64,000 nucleotides of DNA from Dehalococcoidia bacterium. GTDB lineage: Bacteria; Chloroflexota; Dehalococcoidia; Bin125. Below the pieces are notes generated by a model. It made no database searches. It was given only the letters and a program-made list of their open reading frames with translations, and was not told the origin of the DNA. Positions 20,341 through 32,934 of this stretch are shown in pieces. The stretch spans positions 310,001 to 374,000 of the forward strand of contig JAJEJC010000008.1 of the NCBI GenBank assembly GCA_022828105.1, read 5' to 3'. Both the position numbers and the translations under genes were made by a program. Numbering within the stretch: the first letter of the stretch is position 1; each line of letters opens with the position of its first letter.

Positions 20341-21240
20341 TTACGCGTGTTGGTTGACGAACTCGCCGATGCGCTCGATGGCAGCCTGACCCTCGGGCAG
20401 CATCGGGGCGAAGGCGTGCCAGACGTGGAACATTTCGTCCCAGACCTCTTCGACGACATCGACGCCGGCGGCGCGGGCCTTCTCGGTGACTCGGGTGGTG
20501 TCGGAGAGCAGCACCTCGGCGTCGCCAACCTGGAGCAGGAGCGGCGGTAGTCCGGCATAGTCGGCGTAGAGCGGCGAGGCGAGCGGATCGGTCGCCTCGG
20601 TCGAGCCGAGGTAGGCAGAGGCCATGCCGCTGATCATCGAGGCGTCGGTGATCAGCGGGTCGGCGTCGGCGCGGGTCTGGATCGACTCGCCGGTGATCGC
20701 GAGGTCGGTCCAGGCTGAGATGCCGATGGCCGCGTTGGGCTGATCGACGCCGCGTTCGCGCGCGGCGAGCAGCGTGGCCAGGGTCAGTCCGCCGCCGGCA
20801 GAGTCTCCGGCGACGAAGACGGACTCGGCGGCGCCCGCGCCGTTGGGGCCGTTCTGCTGGACGAACTTCAGGCCCTCGATCGCGTCGTCGACAGCGGCCG
20901 GGTAGGGGTGCTCCGGCGCGAGACGGTAGTCGAGATTGAGCACGGCGCAGCCGCCGGCGCGTGCGATGTCCTCGCACAACCGCCGGTGGGTGACCGGCGA
21001 ACCGATCACGTAGCCGCCGCCGTGGACGTAGAGCAGCCGCCGATTGGGATCGGACTCGGCGACGGTGACCCACTCGCCGGGCACGCCGTTGGCGTCGACC
21101 GGCGTGACGGTTGCGGCGTCGGTGGCGGGGAATGCGCTCTCTTCCATGCCGGCGCGCATGCCCTGGATGTCGGTGGCGCCGCCACCGATGGGCCGCTCCG
21201 CCATCAGGTCGAGCACTTTCTGCAGTTCCGCTGAAGCCAT
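20341..21240 (-). CDS. Alpha/beta hydrolase fold-3 (HSL-like esterase)
   Basis: YVHGGGYVIGSPVTHR and VAGDSAGGGL; tandem paralog of the preceding gene; start at MASAELQKV. Confidence 0.92.
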   Translation of the reverse strand: MASAELQKVLDLMAERPIGGGATDIQGMRAGMEESAFPATDAATVTPVDANGVPGEWVTVAESDPNRRLLYVHGGGYVIGSPVTHRRLCEDIARAGGCAVLNLDYRLAPEHPYPAAVDDAIEGLKFVQQNGPNGAGAAESVFVAGDSAGGGLTLATLLAARERGVDQPNAAIGISAWTDLAITGESIQTRADADPLITDASMISGMASAYLGSTEATDPLASPLYADYAGLPPLLLQVGDAEVLLSDTTRVTEKARAAGVDVVEEVWDEMFHVWHAFAPMLPEGQAAIERIGEFVNQHA

Positions 21241-21351
21241 GACTTGTTCCGTTCCGGCTGGTTGCTGGTTGTTGATCTCTGCGCAGGCAAGATAGCGACT
21301 CGCCTGCGCGATACTGCAATTCACGACCGATCTGCAGAATGGAACCGAACC

Positions 21352-22254
21352 ATGCGCATCCTCTCACCACCGCTCGCCGCGACGATGGCGGGCAAGCTCG
21401 ACGCGATCCGCCAGCTTGAAGCGGACGGCTTCGACGGCGCGTATCTGCCCTCGGTCGGGCACGACGCGATGACGGTGCTGGCGCTGGCCGCGGGCGAGAC
21501 CAGCACGATCGAGCTCGGCACGTACGTGATTCCCACCTACACGCGGCATCCGGTCGCGATGGCGCAGCAGGCGTTGGCGACGAATGCCGCCGCCGGCGGC
21601 CGTTTCACGCTGGGGCTGGGCCTTTCGCACGAGGTCGTGATCCGCGATTCGTGGGGGCTGGATTTCAGCAAGGTCGTGCGGCATATGCGCGAGTACCTCG
21701 AAGTCCTGCAGCCGCTGATGCGCGGCGAGCAGGTCGATTTCGAAGGCGAGGAGTTCCGCGTCCACTCGAAGCTGGAACTGCCCGATTGCGAAGCGCCGTC
21801 GGTGATCGTCGCGGCGCTGGGTCCGCAGATGCTGCGCGTGACCGGTCGGCTGGCCGACGGCACGGCGCTCTGGCTGGCCGGGCCGAAGTGGATCGAAGAT
21901 GTCGTGATCCCCGAGATGGGCGGGGCGGCGCGGGACGCGGGCAAGCCGGAACCGAGGATCATCGCCGGTGTGCCGATCTCTATCACGTCGGACCCGGACG
22001 GCGCGCGCGAACGGATCGGCCGCGCCTACGCGATGTACAACACGCTGCCCTCGTACCAGCGCGTGATCCAGGGATCGGGGGCCGACGATCCCGCCGGAGT
22101 CTCGATCGTCGGCAGCGAGGAAGAGGTCGAGCTGGAACTCCGGCGCTGGCGCGACATCGGCGTGACCGACTTCTACGCCGCCTTCGAGGGCGCGAACGCG
22201 GAGGAGCGGCAGCGAACCCGCGAGTTCGTCGCCGCGCTCGCGCCGAGCCTCTAG
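21352..22254 (+). CDS. LLM-class flavin-dependent oxidoreductase
   Basis: LEADGFDGAYLPSVGHDAMTVLALAAGETSTIELGTYVIPTYTRHPVAMAQQALA; start at the ATG of MRILSPPLAA. Confidence 0.9.
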   Translation: MRILSPPLAATMAGKLDAIRQLEADGFDGAYLPSVGHDAMTVLALAAGETSTIELGTYVIPTYTRHPVAMAQQALATNAAAGGRFTLGLGLSHEVVIRDSWGLDFSKVVRHMREYLEVLQPLMRGEQVDFEGEEFRVHSKLELPDCEAPSVIVAALGPQMLRVTGRLADGTALWLAGPKWIEDVVIPEMGGAARDAGKPEPRIIAGVPISITSDPDGARERIGRAYAMYNTLPSYQRVIQGSGADDPAGVSIVGSEEEVELELRRWRDIGVTDFYAAFEGANAEERQRTREFVAALAPSL

Positions 22255-22290
22255 TCTGCGCCCAACCGAACACTCAACCAGGAGTCCATC

Positions 22291-22962
22291 ATGGCCGTCT
22301 TTCTTGAAGTGCGACACCGAATCAAGCCGATCACCAACACCGCGTTCGACCTGTTTGTCGACTTCTACGCCGACACGGTGGTTCCCGCGATGGAACGGCA
22401 CGGGATCGACCTGGTCGGAGCGTGGAAGCTGACCGGCGGCGAGATGGGCTGGGATATGTCGTTGCAGCGCTACGAGAGCATGGCACACGCCGAGGAGTGC
22501 CTGGCCTCGCTGGGCCAGGACCAGGCGCTGTGGTCGGCAGTCGAGAAGCTGCGCGGCGAGATCGAGATTGAAGAGGTCACGAAGTTCACGCAGAGCGTCT
22601 CCTACGGCACCGCCGAGCGGCTGGAGGCCGCGCTCGAGGCGTCGTCCGAGCAGCCGCGTCAGTACATGCTGGCCGTGCTGCAGACGGCAACCGGCGGGCT
22701 GCTGCCGGCGATCGAGGCGATCGGCGGACTGGTCGAGACGATGGACTCGGCCGGCGCGCTGCAGCTCGTGACGGCCTACGCATCGAGGATCGGCCGCTCG
22801 GGAGAGTTGACCGACCTGTGGATCATGCCTCAGGGACCGGGCGGAATGATGGAGTACCGGGCGGGCGACCCGCTCAGGGAGATCATCGACCCCCTGCGCG
22901 AACACGCGCCGGAGGAGTCGATCTACTTCATGAATCCGCTGCCGTACTCGAAGCTGCAATAG
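22291..22962 (+). CDS. NIPSNAP-like (ferredoxin-like/dimeric alpha-beta barrel) protein
   Basis: FLEVRHRIKPITNTAFDLFVDFYADTVVPAMERHGIDLVGAWKLTGGEMGWDMSLQRYESMAHAE. Confidence 0.65.
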   Translation: MAVFLEVRHRIKPITNTAFDLFVDFYADTVVPAMERHGIDLVGAWKLTGGEMGWDMSLQRYESMAHAEECLASLGQDQALWSAVEKLRGEIEIEEVTKFTQSVSYGTAERLEAALEASSEQPRQYMLAVLQTATGGLLPAIEAIGGLVETMDSAGALQLVTAYASRIGRSGELTDLWIMPQGPGGMMEYRAGDPLREIIDPLREHAPEESIYFMNPLPYSKLQ

Positions 22963-22974
22963 CGGGGGCGGGGA

Positions 22975-23020
22975 GCCCCCCTCGGCCTTCGGCATCTCCC
23001 CCCGCTTCGCGGGGGGAGAG
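22975..23020 (+). repeat. C-rich dispersed repeat family A, intergenic copy
   Basis: CCCCCCTCGGCCTTCGGCATCTCCCCCCGCTTCGCGGGGGGAGAG. Confidence 0.65.
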
Positions 23021-23025
23021 CGGAC

Positions 23026-24336
23026 TCAGGTGACCATGCGGCGGACGATCTCGTAGGTCAGTTCGACGCCCATGTTGAAGTTCTCGACGGTCATGTGCTC
23101 ATCGTTGCCGTGGAAGCCGGAGGCCTCCTCGGGGCTGAGCAGGACGGGGATGAAGCCGTAGGCGGGAATGCCCTGCTGACGGAGGAAGCGGTTGTCGGTG
23201 CCGCCGACACAGGTGGAGGGCACGACCGTGGCGTCCTCGACCGCTTCGGTGACGACCGCTTCGATGGTGTGATACAGCTCGGTGTCCCAGTCGACCTCGA
23301 CCGGCTGATCCTGGTCCCAACCGGAGAACTCGACCTCGATCCGGTCGTCGTCGATCACATCGATCACCTGCTGCCGCCAGTCCTCGCGGTCCTGCCCGGG
23401 CAGCAGCCGGCAGTCGATCACGGCCTCGGATTTGGCTGGGATCACGTTGGCCTTGATCCCGCTGTTGACCATCGTCACGTTGAGCGTGTTGATGAACATC
23501 GCGTGGATGTGCGGATGCTCGGTGATCAGCGCGGCCAGCTCGTCCTCGCTGTCGAAGGCCGGGATGTGGCCCTCGTCGACGAGGCGGTCGAGCCAGATGC
23601 GGGTCGAGGGCGTGATCGTGACGGGCCGCTCCCAGGCGGCCAGCCTGGAGAGCGCGTTGACGAGGTGGACGGCGGAGTTGTCGTAGTGCGGTCGCGAGCC
23701 GTGTCCCGGAGTGCCGATCGAGGTGAGCTGCAGCCAGCAGATGTCCTTCTCGTTGGTGGCGACGGAGAAGATGTCGGCTTCCTTGCCCATCAGTTGGGTC
23801 GAGCCGCTGCCGCCCTCGGAGAGCTCGAACTCGACATCGACGAGGTCGGGCCGGTGCTTGCACAGCCACTCCATGCCCCAGACCGAGCCGGCCTCCTCGT
23901 CGGGCACGCCGCAAAAGACGAGGTCGCGCTTGAGCGACGCGCCGTGCCGCTGGAGCAGCAGCATCGTCATCAGGTGCATAATCCCGCAGCCCTTCATGTC
24001 GACCGCGCCGCGCCCGTAGATCTTGCCGTCCTCGATCAGGCCCTCGAAGGCCGGCTTGGTCCAGTAAGCCTCCTCGACCGGGACGACGTCGAGGTGGTTG
24101 CAGAGCATCATCGGCCGCTTGGAGCCGTCGCCGCGCAACCAGGCGAAGACCGCCTCGCGCTCGGGCTGGATCTCGACATACTCGACCTCCATCCCGGCCT
24201 CGGAGAGAATCTGCCCCATCCAACGGGCAGCCGGCTTCTCGTTACCGGGCGGGTTGGTGGTGTTGATCTGCAGGTAGTTGACGAAGTGCTCCAGCGCCTC
24301 GTCGAACACGGGCTGCCAGTTGATGTTGTTGGTCAT
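23026..24336 (-). CDS. M20/M25/M40-family metallo-hydrolase (ArgE/DapE/CPG2-like)
   Basis: MLCNHLDVVPVEEAYWTKPAFEGLIEDGKIYGRGAVDMKGCG; CGVPDEEAGSVWGMEWL; GGTDNRFLRQQGIPAYGF. Confidence 0.93.
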   Translation of the reverse strand: MTNNINWQPVFDEALEHFVNYLQINTTNPPGNEKPAARWMGQILSEAGMEVEYVEIQPEREAVFAWLRGDGSKRPMMLCNHLDVVPVEEAYWTKPAFEGLIEDGKIYGRGAVDMKGCGIMHLMTMLLLQRHGASLKRDLVFCGVPDEEAGSVWGMEWLCKHRPDLVDVEFELSEGGSGSTQLMGKEADIFSVATNEKDICWLQLTSIGTPGHGSRPHYDNSAVHLVNALSRLAAWERPVTITPSTRIWLDRLVDEGHIPAFDSEDELAALITEHPHIHAMFINTLNVTMVNSGIKANVIPAKSEAVIDCRLLPGQDREDWRQQVIDVIDDDRIEVEFSGWDQDQPVEVDWDTELYHTIEAVVTEAVEDATVVPSTCVGGTDNRFLRQQGIPAYGFIPVLLSPEEASGFHGNDEHMTVENFNMGVELTYEIVRRMVT

Positions 24337-24601
24337 GGGTTGGTGCTCCTTGGGTTCTGGGGAGATCGTATCGGTGTTCGGGTGGTCAGACAGGATCTTT
24401 CCCGAGCCTCAGAAAAAACGGAACTCCAGTGTTTTGCTGGGTTTTTCTGGTTGGAAGTGGCTAGATTTGGTCGGTTTTGGTCGATCGAGAGTGTTCGGGT
24501 TTGTTCGATTCTGTTCGGAGTTGGGACAAGGTGGGTAGGGGTTAGGAGACGGGAGACGAGTGTCGTTCGGGACGATCGGGTCACTGTCGCGCCTGGCATA
24601 G

Positions 24602-26203
24602 CTACGCCTCTAGCTCGCCTTGTCGGCGCTGCGCGATGCGGCCGGCGAGGTAATCCATGTCGCGGTTGCCTTTGACCCGGTTGCACCAGCCGCAGAGAAG
24701 CTGAGTGTTGTCGAGGGCGTACTCTCCGCCAACCGCACCGGGGCGGATGCGGTCGATTTCGAGGAGGTGGATGGGGAGGGCGGTACCGCAGTCAGGACCG
24801 GCGCAAAGCGCGTGGGGGATGGGGTAGTCATCGGCGCTGACGGACTGTCGAGCGAACAAGACGGCTTTGAGTTCGGCGCGGCTCATGGGCGGTTCGGTGA
24901 TGTCGGTTCGTTTGGGCACAGCGCGGGTGACATTGACATCGTGGGCCCACATCGCGATGCCTTCGTCCTGCTCGCGCAGGCGCTTGCGGACGAGGATGCC
25001 GGCTCGGGGCGATCGGTCCATGCCGACCCACTGGCGATCGAGGCGCTCAGCGGCGACGCACGCGGTGGCGCAGCCGCAGAAGGGATCGAGGACCATGTCG
25101 CCGGTACGCGAGGACATCCGAATGATGCGTTCCAACAGCGCAAGCGGCTTTTGCGTATCCCAGCCCGTGTCCTCGCCCGCTTGGGCGTTGATCGAACCGA
25201 TATCGGTCCAGATTGAACCTGGAGCCTCATCGGATAGGGCGGCGAGGTAACGCTTCAAATAGGGCGTGCCTCCGCTTGTCCAGATGATCATCCCATGTGC
25301 TTCCAGCGCGTCTAGCCGCTGATGCACGCTGGATATGCGTTCGTAGTCGCTGATTATGTTCCTTGCAATCCAGTCGCCATACTCGCCGCGACCACGCGCG
25401 ATCGGGACCGACCAATGGCGGCCGATACCAGCAGGGTCGTACCCGCGCCAAGGCTGTCCACTTTCGGTGGTCGTGGTCCCGGCACCTGTCAGATCGCTGT
25501 CGCGGTAGGGACCGCGACCCTCGTTGTCGTCTCGCCGATACTTGCTCGCGACATTCTCGGAGTCAGGCGGCGATGCAGCGGCGTATGGATCGAAATGTGC
25601 ATCATCGGATTGGCTATAGAAGAGCAACACGTCGGCGATGCGTCCTAATCTCCTAGATGTCGAACGACCTCGGGTGCGTTGCCAAGTCACTTCGTTCCGG
25701 AAGTTGTTGCGCCCGAACGTCGCGTCCATGAGGGCTTTCAGCCACGCCCCCTCGGTGTCGTCGCAATGGAGCCAGATGCTGCCGGTGTGCTTGAGGATGC
25801 GACGCATCTCAACCAGTCGTTCCCATATGAATGTGAGATAGGCTTGCGTGCCGGGTCCGACGGCTGCTCCAGCGGCCGCGATCACGTATCCAGCAGGCTC
25901 GCCATTGTCCAAGAGTTCCTGCAGGGTGCGCTCATCCAGATCATCGAGAGTAAACGCGTCCTTGAACCTGTCGATTCCATTTGGGCCAATCAGATTCTCC
26001 AGGGCTTCGTCGTCGAGATCGCCGTTTCCGTCTGGCAATTCGGCGTCATCCCAGTCGAGTTCGTCGGTGCCGATCGGCCACTGATACTCGCCCCGGCTGT
26101 TGAAGGGCGGGTCGAGGTAGATCAGGTCGACGGACTCGCTGTCGATCCCGCGCAGGCGCCTGAGATTGTCGCCAATGTAGATGGTCCGATTGCGGAGGTT
26201 CAT
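24602..26203 (-). CDS. DNA methyltransferase (beta-class N4/N6 type order) fused to a C-terminal HNH-like domain
   Basis: IYIGDNLRRL, DLIYLDPPFNS (motif IV) precedes LDPFCGCATACVAAERL (motif I); C-terminus CAGPDCG...LLEIDRIRPGAVGGEYALDNTQLLCGWCNRVKG. Confidence 0.9.
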   Translation of the reverse strand: MNLRNRTIYIGDNLRRLRGIDSESVDLIYLDPPFNSRGEYQWPIGTDELDWDDAELPDGNGDLDDEALENLIGPNGIDRFKDAFTLDDLDERTLQELLDNGEPAGYVIAAAGAAVGPGTQAYLTFIWERLVEMRRILKHTGSIWLHCDDTEGAWLKALMDATFGRNNFRNEVTWQRTRGRSTSRRLGRIADVLLFYSQSDDAHFDPYAAASPPDSENVASKYRRDDNEGRGPYRDSDLTGAGTTTTESGQPWRGYDPAGIGRHWSVPIARGRGEYGDWIARNIISDYERISSVHQRLDALEAHGMIIWTSGGTPYLKRYLAALSDEAPGSIWTDIGSINAQAGEDTGWDTQKPLALLERIIRMSSRTGDMVLDPFCGCATACVAAERLDRQWVGMDRSPRAGILVRKRLREQDEGIAMWAHDVNVTRAVPKRTDITEPPMSRAELKAVLFARQSVSADDYPIPHALCAGPDCGTALPIHLLEIDRIRPGAVGGEYALDNTQLLCGWCNRVKGNRDMDYLAGRIAQRRQGELEA

Positions 26204-26327
26204 CGTCTCAGTCCAGTAGCATCTGGTTCGCGCGTGACATCAGGTTACCGAGCGACCAATCAGCAGCACAGGCATTCTATCTCGTGAGCAGGCGCTCGCT
26301 GCCGTCATGCCGTAAGATACGGAACAT

Positions 26328-30638
<4,311 letters not shown>

Positions 30639-30647
30639 CCTCGAACC

Positions 30648-30682
30648 ACAGTCCCGGCTCCCGTGCAAGGACCCGCTCGGTC
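30648..30682 (+). repeat. Hairpin repeat family B, copy 2
   Basis: CACAGTCCCGGCTCCCGTGCAAGGACCCGCTCGGT (stem degenerate, flanks conserved). Confidence 0.6.
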
Positions 30683-30686
30683 GCCG

Positions 30687-32861
30687 CTATTCGTCGACAG
30701 GTTCAGGTGGCCGCAGATAGGCATGGACTATCGCCACTTCCGGTCTCGACAGGCGGTGTTCCAGGCGCTCGTGCAGCTTTGCCACGCTGGCGTCAGGATC
30801 CTCTCCGATTAGTCGACGGACCTCCTGCACCGCCTCAACCGGCGGGAGTGACCGCTTGAGGTCGATGTCCTGCCCGTGTCTCATCGCCGTGGTCAGATGC
30901 GAAACGACCGTACTCGGCGACAGCATCCGCCGCTCGGCGATGGCGAGGATGGTGTGGCCGTCCTCGTAAAGGTCGGCGCTGATCTGCCAGCTTGGGGTTT
31001 CTTCGCCTCGCTCTCTGCTCGGAGGGGACGGGGCGGTCGGCGTCGGCGCGGGCGATGGACGGTTGCCGAGCAGCTCCAGCAGGCGGTCGGCGTGGCGTTC
31101 CACCGCGACTGCGCCGACGCCCTCGACGGCAGCCAACGCTTGCCTGGACGCGGGCGGCGACTCGGCGAGCTTGCGCATGGCGGCGAAGCTGAGCAGGTCG
31201 GATGGATCGCACTGCTCGTCGGCGCTGGTTGCAGTTCGCCATTCGGCGAGCGCGTTGAATCGTTGCTGCCAGTCCTCGGGCGGCGCTTCGAGCGCCATCT
31301 GCCCTTCACCAGCGGAACTGTCCGATGACACGGTCGCTCCCTCCTGCGCGTGCTGCGCGACCACGTCGAGCAACTCCTTACCGAAGCGCGCGGCTTTGCG
31401 ATGGCGGATGCCTTTGATCTCCATCAACTCGTCGATCGTGCGCGGCCGGCGGCGGGCGATGTCGGCCAGTTCGCGGTTGCTGGCGACGATGTAGGCGGAG
31501 ACCGCGTCGCGGTTGGACAACTCCGCGCGGCGCTCACGCAGCGCCTCGTAGAGCCGATCCTCTTCCGCCGACAGCGGCCTGGGCTCGCCGAGACCTGGTG
31601 GATCGGGCGGGTCGTCGGGGTTGACGGTGCGCGGCGACTCCCCGATCGGCTCCTCTTGCTCGCTCAGGCAGTTGTTGCAGTGGCCGCACCGGGCCGAATG
31701 GGGCTGCTCGCCGAAGTACTTGAGGATCGTCGCCCAGCGGCACTGCTGCTGCTCGCAGAAGCTCATCATCGTGCGCAGGCGGTTGATCCGCTGTTGACGC
31801 TCCGCTTCGTCGCTGAGTTGCCTGATGAAGTACATCTGCTGATGCCAGACGCCCTTGGTGTAGAAGAGCAGGCACTCGGACGCTTCGCCGTCGCGTCCGG
31901 CCCGGCCTATCTCCTGGTAGTAGGCCTCGACCGAGGAGGGCATGTCGAGGTGGGCGACCAGGCGGATGTCGGGCTTGTCGATGCCCATGCCGAACGCGAT
32001 CGTGGCGCAGATCACGGGCGTCTCGCCGCTCAGGAATCGATCCTGCACCGCGTGACGCTCCGCGCCGTTCATGCCGGCGTGATAGCACTCGGCCCTGATC
32101 CCGCGGCCACGCAGGTCGGCGGCGGTCTTCTCGGTGTTCTTGCGCGAGAGGCAATAGACGACGGCCGAACCGGAGGTCAGCCGCTGCAGTTTCACGGCCA
32201 ACCGATCCAGGGCCTTGCGCTTGGGCACAACGCGCAGGGTGAGGTTGTCGCGCATGAAACTGGTCAGGAAGGTCTGCATGCGCGGACGGTCGAGCTGGTC
32301 GACGATGTCGCGCTGGACCTGCGGCGTCGCGGTGGCCGTGCAGGCAACGGTGGGCACATCGACGAAGCGCTCGGTCAGCCGCCGCAGGACGCGGTAGTCG
32401 GGCCGGAACTCGTGACCCCACTCGGAGATGCAGTGCGCTTCGTCGATCGCGATCAGTCTGGGATTGCGGCGCTCCAGCAGCGCGCGGAAGCGATCGGTGT
32501 TGACCCGCTCGGGCGCGACGTAGAGCAGGCGCACGTCTCCATTGGCGACTGCTCGCTCGACCTGCGCCGTCTCCATCGGCGAGAGCGTGCTGTTCAGATA
32601 GTGGGCGCTGGCGCCCGCTCGCTGGAGCGCCGTGACCTGGTCGCGCATCAGCGCGATCAGCGGAGAGACGACCACGGTCAGACCGTCGGAAAGCATCGCC
32701 GGGAGTTGGTAGCAGAGCGACTTGCCGCCGCCGGTCGGCATCAGGACCAGCGCATCGCCGCCGCCGCGCACATGCTCAATCGTCTCGCGCTGCTGCGGTC
32801 GGAAGGCGTCGTAGCCGTAGTTCGACTGCAGGGCGTCCAACAGGAGGTCCGGTTCGGTCAC
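30687..32861 (-). CDS. recQ: ATP-dependent DNA helicase RecQ
   Basis: FRPQQRETIEHVRGGGDALVLMPTGGGKSLCYQLPAM, DEAHCISEWGHEFRPDYR, QEIGRAGRDG, RQC cysteine cluster, HRDC-like region. Confidence 0.95.
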   Translation of the reverse strand: MTEPDLLLDALQSNYGYDAFRPQQRETIEHVRGGGDALVLMPTGGGKSLCYQLPAMLSDGLTVVVSPLIALMRDQVTALQRAGASAHYLNSTLSPMETAQVERAVANGDVRLLYVAPERVNTDRFRALLERRNPRLIAIDEAHCISEWGHEFRPDYRVLRRLTERFVDVPTVACTATATPQVQRDIVDQLDRPRMQTFLTSFMRDNLTLRVVPKRKALDRLAVKLQRLTSGSAVVYCLSRKNTEKTAADLRGRGIRAECYHAGMNGAERHAVQDRFLSGETPVICATIAFGMGIDKPDIRLVAHLDMPSSVEAYYQEIGRAGRDGEASECLLFYTKGVWHQQMYFIRQLSDEAERQQRINRLRTMMSFCEQQQCRWATILKYFGEQPHSARCGHCNNCLSEQEEPIGESPRTVNPDDPPDPPGLGEPRPLSAEEDRLYEALRERRAELSNRDAVSAYIVASNRELADIARRRPRTIDELMEIKGIRHRKAARFGKELLDVVAQHAQEGATVSSDSSAGEGQMALEAPPEDWQQRFNALAEWRTATSADEQCDPSDLLSFAAMRKLAESPPASRQALAAVEGVGAVAVERHADRLLELLGNRPSPAPTPTAPSPPSRERGEETPSWQISADLYEDGHTILAIAERRMLSPSTVVSHLTTAMRHGQDIDLKRSLPPVEAVQEVRRLIGEDPDASVAKLHERLEHRLSRPEVAIVHAYLRPPEPVDE

Positions 32862-32934
32862 GGCAACCTATTCGTCTCGCTTCAGCGGCTGGCCAGAGAG
32901 CGGAGCGTAGCAACAGTGTTCGAGCACGGCGAGT

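Noticed and set aside
19384-21240. Possible GC-skew or IS boundary at the tandem esterase pair
   Set aside because: The similarity is ordinary tandem gene duplication; no terminal repeats or target-site duplications seen
23095-24675. 526-aa plus-strand ORF
   Set aside because: Antisense to the M20 peptidase gene; Asp/Val/Gly-rich antisense composition
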